NCBI GenBank assembly: GCA_019115765.1
Contig: DXCZ01000036.1
Span: forward strand, 1-64,000
Direction of reading: 5' to 3'
Origin: Candidatus Mediterraneibacter stercoripullorum
GTDB lineage: Bacteria > Bacillota > Clostridia > Lachnospirales > Lachnospiraceae
DNA: 64,000 nucleotides
In this document: positions 17,772 to 26,500 of the stretch, one piece after another
How positions within the stretch are numbered: the stretch's first letter is position 1
Layout: the number at the start of each line of letters is the position of its first letter
Notes under the pieces: generated by a model
What the model was told of the DNA's origin: nothing
What the model saw: only the letters and a program-made list of their open reading frames with translations
Databases searched by the model: none
Position numbers and translations under genes: made by a program

Positions 17772-18139
17772 CGTTTTCTCAGAAAGCATCCGGATCATTG
17801 CCGTTTTCCTTCTGATCAGTTCGGTTTTATTTCCAAGGCTTTCCGGCTTTGATACGAATTTTGAGATCTTCAGCTACGGTGGTTTTACATTGATCGACGG
17901 TAATTTTCTGGTGAGGGGAGTACTGCTTTTCATTTTCAGCATCATCCTTCATGAAGGATTTTCCATGCAGAAAGATCTCACTCAACGAGCTGTCGGCCAG
18001 AGTCGGGATATCAACTGTCAATCTGTCCAATTTAAAGACCGGGAAAGTAAAAGCAGTCCGCTTCTCCACACTGGACGCCATCTGCGATGTCCTGGACTGC
18101 CAGCCCGGAGATATCCTGGAATACCAGAGAAAAGAATAA
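17752..18139 (+). pseudogene. Collapsed DUF2975 membrane protein / XRE regulator pair
   Basis: Two broken frames overlap. One (from about 17763) encodes the C-terminal half of a DUF2975-type membrane protein: two hydrophobic helices around IIAVFLLISSVLF and GVLLFIFSIIL, with a FEIFSYGGFTL link. The second (from 17951) encodes most of a small YozG-like XRE regulator: ISLNELSARVGISTVNLSNL and the CQPGDILEY tail. Normally these are two intact adjacent genes. Here the DUF2975 N-terminus is missing. The XRE N-terminus is also missing and is joined out of frame near 17965-17975, consistent with an internal deletion. Confidence 0.7.
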
Positions 18140-18164
18140 TCACCAAGTTTCTTTGAACATAAGT

Positions 18165-18323
18165 AAAACTCCGATATAAATTGAAAATTTCCTATCTGAA
18201 CTCACAGCACGGATCCAGGTGTTGCTAACGGCGAATTAGAGCGAAGCGTCCTGAGCCGGGAGCAACACCTGGATCCGTGCGTCTGCACAGTCACATATAA
18301 TTTTCAATCTATATCAGAGTTTT
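18165..18323. repeat. Nested palindromic element of 159 bp
   Basis: Outer 25-bp arms (18165-18189 and 18299-18323) pair with two mismatches. An inner perfect 20-bp inverted repeat (18207-18226 with 18261-18280) encloses a 34-nt loop. It lies between the broken XRE gene and convergent corA. It could be a miniature inverted-repeat element or a bidirectional terminator. The sequence is not obviously related to elements 1 and 2. Confidence 0.75.
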
Positions 18324-18350
18324 CTCTATGTCAGAGAGGCTTTCCCGACA

Positions 18351-19262
18351 TCATATTATATGTTTCTTCTTAAAGATGATAAGACAGATCACGATGACCA
18401 CCACACTGAGCACGACCACCGCAGGATACCCGTTATCCAGGCCCGGCATATCTCGGAAGTTCATTCCGAACCACCCTGTGATCAAGGTCAGCGGAAAGAA
18501 GATGGTGGACAGCACGGTCAGGAACTGCATATTGCTGTTCTGGCGGGCATCGATCTGGGCTTGATAGGCTTCTTTTACCTGCTGGGCATATTCCAGAAGA
18601 TGATTTGTCCGGCTCATAAGCCGATCGGCACGGTCTGTCAGAGTGCCGAAATATTTCAACTGTTTCTTCAGGAAGAAGCCATTCTCATTTTCTTCCAGTT
18701 CCTTTGTAAAATCCATGATCTCATCATAATAACTCCGCAGGTTCAGAAGTTCTCTGCGGATCGGCATCAGCTTGGACTGAAAGTTTTCGATATGCTCCTG
18801 GCTGATGTCCTCTTCCATTCTAAGGAGTCGTCTCTCGTAAGCTACAAGCATCTCCAGATCGCGGCTGATAAATTCTGAAATATAGTTATAAATGAAACGT
18901 TCTTTTGTCTCGCCCTGATGTGTGCGCTTCTGCTGAATCCGCCGGATCAGGCGGGCAGAAAAGTCCTCATCGTCCACGATCACCACGTTGCTCCTGTTGA
19001 CGAAGAGATACATCCGGTACCTGCTTCCAAGCACATCCAGCAGCTTGGGAATACAGAGTGTTCCCACCACGCATTCCTGCTGGTTCTCCAGCCGGCAAAA
19101 TCCGATCTTCGCCAGCTGGATCTCATTTTCATAAACAATGCCTACCTTTGCCAGCATCTGATCCGCATTCCGGGAATTCGTCAGAAAAACCGCCGGTCCC
19201 GGATCGGCTTCCCACTCTTCCATTTCTACTGGAATCATCTGCTCGCCAAACCTGAATATCAT
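18351..19262 (-). CDS. corA: CorA-family divalent cation transporter
   Basis: The 303-residue protein has a large cytoplasmic N-terminal domain with long helices (about residues 110-240). Two C-terminal membrane helices follow, and the family pore motif appears as FGMNF at about 265. It forms a pentameric Mg2+/Co2+-type channel in the cytoplasmic membrane. It is shorter in the N-domain than E. coli CorA but normal for the clostridial branch. AAGGTG precedes the ATG. Substrate specificity is not determined by sequence. Confidence 0.9.
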   Translation of the reverse strand: MIFRFGEQMIPVEMEEWEADPGPAVFLTNSRNADQMLAKVGIVYENEIQLAKIGFCRLENQQECVVGTLCIPKLLDVLGSRYRMYLFVNRSNVVIVDDEDFSARLIRRIQQKRTHQGETKERFIYNYISEFISRDLEMLVAYERRLLRMEEDISQEHIENFQSKLMPIRRELLNLRSYYDEIMDFTKELEENENGFFLKKQLKYFGTLTDRADRLMSRTNHLLEYAQQVKEAYQAQIDARQNSNMQFLTVLSTIFFPLTLITGWFGMNFRDMPGLDNGYPAVVVLSVVVIVICLIIFKKKHII

Positions 19263-19310
19263 CCTATCACCTTACTGTTTTTATTTTTCCTCGTCCGCCC
19301 CTTCTCCGGT

Positions 19311-21371
19311 CTATCCCTGATTTCTCTGCGCAGCCCTGTCATATGCCTCCTGGTAAAGAACCTCCTGTGAATTGATGGGCTCTCCCTCGCATTTCACAAG
19401 GGTATATCTTCCGTCCGGTCCCTCCTGACGAGCCTTCTTGTTGTCGCTGAGCATCAGATCGAAAATTCCCTGGATCCGCTCCCTAATCGGCTGGTAATAG
19501 ACAGGTGCGGCAACCTCCACACGTTTTACCGTATTCCTTGTCATAAAGTCTGCGGATGAGATGTAGTATTTTCTTCTTTCTCCACATCCGAAGATATAGA
19601 TTCTGGAGTGCTCCAGGAACCTGCCTACAATGCTGATGATCCGGATATTCTCTGTCTCTCCAGGAATACCGGGGATCAGACAGCTGATACCGCGGACGAT
19701 CATGTCAATCTTCACACCTGCACAGGACGCCTCGGCAAGTTTATCAATGATTCTCTTATCAGTGAGTGAATTCAGCTTCAGTCCGATATATGCCTCTTCG
19801 CCATTTTTGCTCCGGACGATCTCTTCTTCGATCATATCGATCACATTCTGCTGCAGGCACTTGGGTGCCACAAGAAGATGATCAGACTCCTCAACAGTCT
19901 CTCCCTTTGCAAGAGCCTGGAACACTCTGGCCGCATCCATACCAATCTGCTCATTTGCGGTCATAAGGGAAAGGTCTGTATACAGACGTGCAGTCTTCTC
20001 ATTATAGTTTCCTGTTCCGATCTGAGTAATGTACTCGATACCATCCTCGCCTTTCCGGGTGATCAGGCAGAGCTTGGAGTGTACTTTATATCCCTCCAGT
20101 CCGTAAATGATCTGACATCCTGCCTTCTCGAGCATACGGGACCAGCGGATATTGTTTTCCTCGTCAAATCTGGCACGAAGCTCTACAAGCACGACTACTT
20201 CTTTTCCGTTCTCGGCAGCCTCGCAGAGTGCTTCTACAACCTTGCTCTGTTTTGCCAGGCGGTAAAGAGTCATCTTAATAGAGATCACACTGCTGTCCTC
20301 AGCCGCCTCATGCAGCATATTGAGGAAGGGACGGATAGACTCATATGGATAAGAAAGCAACTTGTCCTCTTCGCGAATCTGCTGCAGGATGCTCTCTCCG
20401 CTCCGGAAGGAAGCGGACTTCTGGGGAACACGTCTCTCATAGAAGAGCTCCGGATTCATGCGCAGAAGATCCTGGATCTTGTATACAAAGGAAAGATCAA
20501 GAGGAGCTTCACTGCGGAACACTCTCTCGGAAGAAACGTCCAGGTAACGGCAGAGAGACTCCACCACTGTCTCGTCGATCTCTCTGGACATATCCAGACG
20601 CACCGGAGAAAGTTTCTTTCTCTCCTTCATCAGGTCCGCCATAAACTCTCTGTAATCCAGATCCTCGTCATAGAGGGCGTCTGCATCAATATCAGCGTTT
20701 CTGACCACGCGGATCAGAGATTTTCCCTTTACTTTGTATCCTTTAAATACTTTTCCGATATAGTGAAGGATCAGATCCTCGGACAGCATATATCTGCCTT
20801 TTCCTCCCGGGATTTCGATCAGTCTCTCCAGCATGCTGTTAGTACACGGGATGATACCGATACGCTCCTTTCCGCTTCTCGTCTCGAGAACAACCACTGC
20901 ATATATCTCTTCGTTCTTAAGGAACGGGAATGGCTGTCTCTTTCCTACGATCGTGGGAGAACTTAAGGGCAGGATCTCATGATTAAAATACTGCTCCAGA
21001 TATTTTTTCTCTTCTGATTTTGCCATATTGAAATCGATCAGAGTGATCCCGTATTCTCTTACCTGCTCCATCACATCTTTGTAAGCGGCGTCTTTCTTCT
21101 TGTTCAGACGCCTTACTTCCTTCAGGATAGCCTTGATCTGTTCCTCAGACGTCATCTTCGTCTTATTATCTCTGATCTTCTTGTTCACCATCATCTGGTC
21201 CTGCAGAGATCCTACACGCACCATGAAAAATTCATCCAGATTGCTCTGGTAAATAGAAACGAAATTCATCCTCTCACAAAGAGGCACCTCCTTATTCTCC
21301 GCCTCTTCCAGAACTCTTTCGTTAAATTTCAGCCAGGACAGTTCCCTGTTCATATATATAGCTGTCATCAT
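19311..21371 (-). CDS. ppk1: Polyphosphate kinase 1
   Basis: The enzyme reversibly polymerises ATP gamma-phosphate into polyphosphate. The start is placed at the ATG pair (21371/21368) just after AGGAGG, giving about 686 residues; the frame extends further upstream into the HD gene without a ribosome site. All PPK1 domains are present: the N-terminal helical domain (NRELSWLKFNERVLEEA), head domain and two PLD-like catalytic domains, with the active-site region GYKVHSKLCLI and the FMTRN motif. It follows the HD-hydrolase gene at short distance and is probably cotranscribed with it. Confidence 0.95.
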   Translation of the reverse strand: MMTAIYMNRELSWLKFNERVLEEAENKEVPLCERMNFVSIYQSNLDEFFMVRVGSLQDQMMVNKKIRDNKTKMTSEEQIKAILKEVRRLNKKKDAAYKDVMEQVREYGITLIDFNMAKSEEKKYLEQYFNHEILPLSSPTIVGKRQPFPFLKNEEIYAVVVLETRSGKERIGIIPCTNSMLERLIEIPGGKGRYMLSEDLILHYIGKVFKGYKVKGKSLIRVVRNADIDADALYDEDLDYREFMADLMKERKKLSPVRLDMSREIDETVVESLCRYLDVSSERVFRSEAPLDLSFVYKIQDLLRMNPELFYERRVPQKSASFRSGESILQQIREEDKLLSYPYESIRPFLNMLHEAAEDSSVISIKMTLYRLAKQSKVVEALCEAAENGKEVVVLVELRARFDEENNIRWSRMLEKAGCQIIYGLEGYKVHSKLCLITRKGEDGIEYITQIGTGNYNEKTARLYTDLSLMTANEQIGMDAARVFQALAKGETVEESDHLLVAPKCLQQNVIDMIEEEIVRSKNGEEAYIGLKLNSLTDKRIIDKLAEASCAGVKIDMIVRGISCLIPGIPGETENIRIISIVGRFLEHSRIYIFGCGERRKYYISSADFMTRNTVKRVEVAAPVYYQPIRERIQGIFDLMLSDNKKARQEGPDGRYTLVKCEGEPINSQEVLYQEAYDRAAQRNQG

Positions 21372-21415
21372 ATTCCTCCTTCGTAAATTCCTTTTCTTTT
21401 GATTTTCTGATATTA

Positions 21416-22090
21416 TCAGCAAAGTTTGCTGCCGTTTGCCATCAGTTTAAACTTGCAGTCCAGACGCTCGGCAGCTCTCCTGCACATCATCATGCGCTTT
21501 AAAAATATTTCGAAATAATCCATCACTGTGCAGATGGAATCATCTAATTCAAGCTCCATTTGTATAATACGCTTTTCTTTGTGAATAATCAACTTCGAAC
21601 TTAAAGCCGCATAATTTACCCGGTCATGGATGTCAAAGGATGCCGGGTTCGGATTCTGTACGCGGTTCCGGCGCACATCTGTCTTATCCGCCAGGATCAG
21701 CGCCGCAGATACTTCATCCACCGCTGTTCCTGTAGCCTCATCATGGTGTCCGATGGCCGTGGACACCACGAGGATATCCTTAAGTGGCATATCCGTTTCC
21801 TTCAGGATCTGATACGCCAGGATAGCCCCGCTGTGTGCATGGTCATGCCGGTTGATACTGTTTCCGATGTCATGCATATATCCCGCGATCCTTGCAAGCT
21901 CGATCTTGTGATTGCCATATCCCAGCTCTTTCAGGATCTTTCCCGCTGTTTCCGCGGTTTTCGACGCATGTTTCCTGGAATGCTCCGTATACCCAAGCTC
22001 ATTGAGAGTGGCATTTCCCTTTTCGATCAGAAGATTGATCTCTTCATTTTCCCTGATCTGTTTATAGTCTGTCTTATATTCTGTCTTCAT
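21416..22090 (-). CDS. HD-domain phosphohydrolase
   Basis: The 224-residue protein has HD metal-site motifs: H40 region (HSRKHASKTAE), the HD pair in GYMHDIGN and later HHD (AIGHHDEATG) and DKTDVRR. Family members are metal-dependent phosphomonoesterases or phosphodiesterases acting on nucleotides. It starts after GGGAGG and lies between phoH and ppk1 on the same strand. A link with polyphosphate or nucleotide turnover is only suggested by this arrangement. Confidence 0.85.
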   Translation of the reverse strand: MKTEYKTDYKQIRENEEINLLIEKGNATLNELGYTEHSRKHASKTAETAGKILKELGYGNHKIELARIAGYMHDIGNSINRHDHAHSGAILAYQILKETDMPLKDILVVSTAIGHHDEATGTAVDEVSAALILADKTDVRRNRVQNPNPASFDIHDRVNYAALSSKLIIHKEKRIIQMELELDDSICTVMDYFEIFLKRMMMCRRAAERLDCKFKLMANGSKLC

Positions 22091-22117
22091 AAGGCCGCCT
22101 CCCGAATCTTAACTTTC

Positions 22118-23491
22118 TCACAGTCTCCTGACTGCCTCCATAGCCAGAGCAGATCTCTCGCACTCTCCGGTAGTCATGGTGATCTGCCAGCAGAGCGTAC
22201 TCCCTTTCATGTGTTCGGAAGCGTAGCTCAGCCCGTTGGTCCTCTCGTCCAGGAAAGGACGGTCGATCTGATTCGGATCTCCCAGAAGGATGATCTTCGT
22301 ATCCTTCCCCGCTCTGGTTATGATGCCCTTGATCTGATCCGGAGTTGTATTCTGCGCCTCGTCAATGATCAGGTATGTCTTAACGATGGAACGGCCCCGT
22401 ATGTAGTTGAGTGCCTCCGCCTGGATGATGCCCCTGCCGAAGATCTCGTCGATCTTGCCCTGCAGTTCCTCTTCATCCTCATAGCGTTCCTCTTCATTGG
22501 AGTCAATAAGCTGCTCAAGATTGTCAATAATGGGCCGCATGAGCGGGGATATTTTTTCCTGCTCATCCCCGGGAAGAAAACCGATATCATCATCGAACTG
22601 TGCATTTGGCCGGCAGACAAGGATCCTTCTGTACTCTCCGGTCGGATGGTTCAGCAGTTTTTCGAGCCCTACTGCCAGCGAATAGAATGTCTTGCTTGTG
22701 CCCGCCATGCCCTTCACAATGACCAGCGGCGCCTTGTCGGCGGGCTGCATCAATGCCTCTTGGAGAAAATACTGACCGGCATTTCTAGGTGAGATCCCGT
22801 AAGGAGAACTTTTACGGTACTCCAACTTGCGGATCACTCCGTTCTCTACTCTTCCAAGCTGTGTCTTTTTCGCTGACTGATCCGCCTTCAGTATCACGAA
22901 CTGATTTTCCTCAAGCTTCGGTACGTAGCTTTCCCCATGATCATCCAGCACATACACCTGATCCACAGGAACTCCCTTTTTCTTGAAGTTTTTGAACAGC
23001 TCTTCCGGCACGTACAGTTCACACCTTCCACTGTACTGGTTCTCATGTTCCAGAACCTGATCCCGGGTAAAGTCCTCGGCGCAGATTCCAAGGATCTGTG
23101 CCTTGATCCTCAGCAGGATATCTTTTGTCACCAGGATCACCTGCTCGCTGACAGTCCGGGACAGTCCCAGACATACTTTAAGAATCCGGTTATCCATCAC
23201 CTCTGCGGACAAGTCTTCGGGCAGAACCACATCGACAAAATTCTTCTCCACACGGAGAGTCCCTCCATTTTCAAGAGGCACTCCCTGGAGCATATCTCCT
23301 CTCTGCCGCAGCTGTTCCAGAAAGCGGATAACCTTCCGTGCATTTGCTCCGATCTCACCTTCCGCTTTCTTAAAATGATCCAGTTCTTCCAGGACCACCA
23401 TGGGAAGCACCACTTCATTGTCCTCAAAACTCTCGAGGGCATAAGGTGCCTGAAGAAGGATATTCGTATCAACAACGTAAATTTTAACCAT
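22118..23491 (-). CDS. PhoH-like ATPase with N-terminal PIN domain
   Basis: The 457-residue protein starts at the ATG at 23491, preceded by GAGAGG; an ATG five codons earlier has no ribosome site. An N-terminal PIN nuclease-like domain (VVDTNILLQ, later acidic residues) is joined to a PhoH P-loop ATPase (about 230-457) with Walker B YLIIDEAQNT. PhoH2-type PIN-PhoH proteins are ATP-dependent RNA helicase/RNases. The P-loop reads GMAGTSKT, with Ser where the usual Gly precedes Lys. Confidence 0.9.
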   Translation of the reverse strand: MVKIYVVDTNILLQAPYALESFEDNEVVLPMVVLEELDHFKKAEGEIGANARKVIRFLEQLRQRGDMLQGVPLENGGTLRVEKNFVDVVLPEDLSAEVMDNRILKVCLGLSRTVSEQVILVTKDILLRIKAQILGICAEDFTRDQVLEHENQYSGRCELYVPEELFKNFKKKGVPVDQVYVLDDHGESYVPKLEENQFVILKADQSAKKTQLGRVENGVIRKLEYRKSSPYGISPRNAGQYFLQEALMQPADKAPLVIVKGMAGTSKTFYSLAVGLEKLLNHPTGEYRRILVCRPNAQFDDDIGFLPGDEQEKISPLMRPIIDNLEQLIDSNEEERYEDEEELQGKIDEIFGRGIIQAEALNYIRGRSIVKTYLIIDEAQNTTPDQIKGIITRAGKDTKIILLGDPNQIDRPFLDERTNGLSYASEHMKGSTLCWQITMTTGECERSALAMEAVRRL

Positions 23492-23632
23492 ACAGATTCC
23501 TCTCATCAGATTATTATAATTCGTTAACTATTTTATAATAAAGTGGCAGGCGATGGGGTAAGAGAAATGTTAAATCTGTGTTAAAACAGCTGTTGTCTAA
23601 AAGAAAGCCGCCTCATCCGGCAGAATAGAAAC

Positions 23633-23663
23633 AGAAAATCCTCAGACAGTTTCCTGCTGAGGA
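23633..23663 (-). terminator. Terminator of tRNA-Ser
   Basis: Read on the minus strand, a 7-bp stem (TCCTCAG with CTGAGGA) and an 11-nt loop are followed by TTTTCTGTTT. It lies just past the tRNA 3' end. Confidence 0.7.
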
Positions 23664-23676
23664 CTCCTTCTCTGAG

Positions 23677-23762
23677 CGGAGACGGAGGGATTCGAACCCT
23701 CGTGCCCCGGAGGGCAAACGCATTTCGAGTGCGCCCCGTTATGACCACTTCGATACGTCTCC
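23677..23762 (-). tRNA. tRNA-Ser (anticodon CGA)
   Basis: An 86-nt tRNA has a perfect 7-bp acceptor stem (GGAGACG/CGTCTCC) and discriminator G. The anticodon loop CTCGAAA reads CGA, for UCG codons. A long variable arm (GCCC..GGGC) typical of serine tRNAs and a T-arm GAGGGTTCGAATCCCTC follow. CCA is not encoded. It has its own terminator. Confidence 0.95.
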
Positions 23763-23867
23763 ATACTATGTTGTGTGTCTGAAGAACAGCTCTTCGCGAC
23801 AGCTTATTTATTATATCAGATAACAGACAAAAAGAAAAGAGCAAAATTTCTGTTTAGCGCACTAACT

Positions 23868-24335
23868 TCAGTGATTGATCTTCTGGGGTGTCGTCATCGC
23901 CGGGATGCTGAATGTGGTGTTTGTATAATAGACCAGAAGCTCGGTTCCCTCCGGACTGCATGTATAGGGCTGACCATTCAGTGTGACCACGTTGGTCATG
24001 GGGCCGACATTGAGCTGCAGAGAATTGTCTTCTGACGTCAGATTTTCATCAAAATATCCCAGCACAACCTGCTGCCCTCTTCTGAGGGATGTGATGATCT
24101 CTGCCCGGTACTGAGGCGGATAGACCGCAGGCACAGGCAGGTTCGCATCATAGAATACAGCCACGCGCAGTCCTGCCCGAAGACGAACATTATCTATCAC
24201 AGTTGTATCGCCAGAAACTATTACATTCACAATGTTGGAATTACTGATCACGGAGAGCATCATGGAACAACAGGAATCTCCCCGGTTCACACTCTGGATC
24301 ACTCCCTCGATCTTCTCAAACGTCTCATAAGCCAT
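23868..24335 (-). CDS. Conserved-looking hypothetical protein
   Basis: I do not recognise this 155-residue soluble protein. It has no signal peptide or membrane helix, many beta-branched residues, two adjacent cysteines near residue 22 (DSCCSMM) and a PxPxxYPPQYR segment at about 87-97. The beta-rich pattern resembles small barrel/OB-like folds, but no family can be named. The ribosome site is weak (AAAAGG about 12 bases upstream). Coding potential is supported by an uninterrupted frame with natural composition. It is isolated between tRNA-Ser and a phosphatase gene. Confidence 0.7.
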   Translation of the reverse strand: MAYETFEKIEGVIQSVNRGDSCCSMMLSVISNSNIVNVIVSGDTTVIDNVRLRAGLRVAVFYDANLPVPAVYPPQYRAEIITSLRRGQQVVLGYFDENLTSEDNSLQLNVGPMTNVVTLNGQPYTCSPEGTELLVYYTNTTFSIPAMTTPQKINH

Positions 24336-24443
24336 AATATAAAAAAACCTTTTTTCTTTATATTATGACACTGCAGGAGAAAGGTGTTTGCCGTTTCCTA
24401 CTGTATTCCTCAAACATCTGTTACCTGCTGAAAAAGAGAGCCG

Positions 24444-25217
24444 TCAGTGCCTGTGCTCCATATCGTCATAGACCTCAGCGAACCTGGCTGCAAAAGAGGC
24501 AGGCTCTCCTCCTGCGTACAGATGGGAAACATCTCCCAGTCTGAGTCCCCGAAAATAAGCGGTTCCTCGTTGGCGCTCCTCTGTCACTATCTCTGTGACA
24601 GAAGTCGGGGCAAGAGCGAGGCTGTGCCACAGAACAAAGGGAGATACATTCCACAGCCTTGACAGGAGCACGCAGGTAATGCCAAAATGACAGAAGAAAG
24701 TTACCGTATCTGTAGAAGCTCTCTCCACCCGATAGTGATCCTGCTCTCTGACATATCCGCGATCTGCCAGGAAATCATCAAAAGCCTGGATAACACTGTC
24801 ATAACACTGTACCATATCAGAGCATCGTGCCGCCTCAGAATCTCTCCACCTGTCCCGGTCAAAATACTCCGGATGCTCCGTCCAATATGCAGGGACCATA
24901 TCCCATACTACACGGGGAACATACTTTCCATCTTTCATTCTTACATTCTGATAGGCATCTGAGAATCCAGGGTGTTCGTTCAGGTCCACCCGTGCCGGGA
25001 ACTCCTCCAGCCAGTCCAGAGTTTCCGCCGTAAGACCTGTCTTATCAAGACTGTACGCGGCAGTATCCTGTGCACGCCCAAGAGGAGACACAAAGCAGGT
25101 ACCCAGATTCATATCTGGAGCTGCCTCAGCCAGAAGTGCCGCCTCCCTGTGCCCCTTTTCCGTCAAAGTATCGTTCACGTAGTCCGGATCTCCATGTCTG
25201 ATCAATAATATCCTCAT
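24444..25217 (-). CDS. Histidine phosphatase family protein (phosphoglycerate-mutase-like)
   Basis: The 257-residue protein starts at the ATG at 25217, which follows GGGAG; it then opens directly with the catalytic motif LLIRHGDPD, where His is the phospho-acceptor. A second His region (FFCHFGITCVLL) is consistent with the superfamily. Acting on small phospho-compounds in the cytoplasm is likely; the substrate is unknown. It lies downstream of the alpha/beta hydrolase gene on the same strand and may be cotranscribed. Confidence 0.85.
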   Translation of the reverse strand: MRILLIRHGDPDYVNDTLTEKGHREAALLAEAAPDMNLGTCFVSPLGRAQDTAAYSLDKTGLTAETLDWLEEFPARVDLNEHPGFSDAYQNVRMKDGKYVPRVVWDMVPAYWTEHPEYFDRDRWRDSEAARCSDMVQCYDSVIQAFDDFLADRGYVREQDHYRVERASTDTVTFFCHFGITCVLLSRLWNVSPFVLWHSLALAPTSVTEIVTEERQRGTAYFRGLRLGDVSHLYAGGEPASFAARFAEVYDDMEHRH

Positions 25218-25310
25218 ACTTTTCTCCCGTATCATTTATCCGGCAGAATCATAACAGACTCTGCCCTTTCATTATCTCTTTCTGCATTGATTCCTTATGC
25301 CGGCTTGCTC

Positions 25311-26315
25311 TCAGTGGATATCGCAGATATCCAGCTGTCTCTCCAGCCATCTTCCTGCCATCTCGGGCCACATCCCGACTTCCGGGAAGATCCTTCGCAG
25401 GACTTTCTTCATCTCTGCCGTCCATTTCTCAGGTTTCTGCTCTGTAAGTCCATACTGACGCAGAATCTCCTCCCCCTTATCTACAGGATAAGACGTTCTT
25501 CCTTCCTTTATGGCATTGCCCAGCAAACGGATCTGCTCCAGAGTATAGGGCTCCCAGTATCTGCATTCCATCCAGTCCTCATCTGCAACGGACATCCCGT
25601 GCACCCCCTCTGTAAATACATGATGGGCAAAGGGAACTTGTGCCTTTCTGCATGCTTCGGCAAACAGATAGCTGTTCTCCACAGGAACTGTATCATCCGA
25701 AGCTGTCTGCCACAGGAAACAGGGCGGCGTATCCGGTGCCACATGCTTTTCAAGTGACATATATTCCAGTTCTTCCTCTGACGGCTCCTCCCCGAACAGT
25801 GCAGTAAAAGAATCTCTGTGAGCGTACTCTCCGGATGTGATCACAGGATAGGCAAGTATAGCGGCATCAGGGCGATTGGAAATCCGGTCATACTCCGGTC
25901 TTGGATCCTTAATATCTTCACAGTGGACACACAGACTGGCACACAGATGGCCTCCTGCTGAAAAGCCACACACCACAAGCTTCTCCGGATCGATCCTGCA
26001 CATTTCCGCATGTCTGCGGATGAGGCGTACCGCTCTGGAAATATCATGCAGCGGCTGAAGCTTCGCAGGCGTATCCAGCACATTTATGGTATATGCAAGC
26101 ACAAATACGTTATATCCCATACTGTAAAATCTGCGGGCAACTATATCCCCCTCTGACACAGACACATGTCTGTATCCGCCGCCGGGAACTACAAGCATGC
26201 AGGGACGTATCTTCTGATCCTCATGAATATAGCTGACCATAAGCGGAATAAATCCATATGCCGCCGGATATGAATATTCTTCTGACTTCCAGATCTCTAT
26301 TCTCTGTCCAATCAT
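25311..26315 (-). CDS. Alpha/beta hydrolase (acetyl-esterase/lipase-like)
   Basis: The 334-residue cytoplasmic hydrolase has the oxyanion motif VVPGGGYRHV, nucleophile Ser in CGFSAGGH, Asp in ASDDTVPV and His in EGVHGMS, the BD-FAE/acetyl-xylan-esterase-like pattern. It is likely to remove acetyl or other acyl groups from carbohydrates or small esters. A C-terminal extension of about 60 residues follows the catalytic His. The ATG at 26315 has GGAGG 8 bases upstream. Confidence 0.88.
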   Translation of the reverse strand: MIGQRIEIWKSEEYSYPAAYGFIPLMVSYIHEDQKIRPCMLVVPGGGYRHVSVSEGDIVARRFYSMGYNVFVLAYTINVLDTPAKLQPLHDISRAVRLIRRHAEMCRIDPEKLVVCGFSAGGHLCASLCVHCEDIKDPRPEYDRISNRPDAAILAYPVITSGEYAHRDSFTALFGEEPSEEELEYMSLEKHVAPDTPPCFLWQTASDDTVPVENSYLFAEACRKAQVPFAHHVFTEGVHGMSVADEDWMECRYWEPYTLEQIRLLGNAIKEGRTSYPVDKGEEILRQYGLTEQKPEKWTAEMKKVLRRIFPEVGMWPEMAGRWLERQLDICDIH

Positions 26316-26450
26316 CACTCATTCCTCCATAGATAATTTTCTTAAGTTCTTAAGAACAAAGCGGAGCGTAGACCTAATACCCCGATGTTTGCATCGTTTC
26401 TCGTTTGATGCCTCGTATGCTTGCATCGGGCTCTTTGAATTACTTTGACT

Positions 26451-26483
26451 GTAAAAGGCTCCTGCCATATCCGGCAGAAGCCT
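26451..26483 (-). terminator. Terminator of the Mrp ATPase gene
   Basis: On the minus strand an 11-bp near-perfect stem (26473-26483 with 26456-26466) and 6-nt loop are followed by TTTTAC. It lies 18 bp past the stop codon. Confidence 0.7.
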
Positions 26484-26500
26484 GTCTGTTTCAGTATTGC

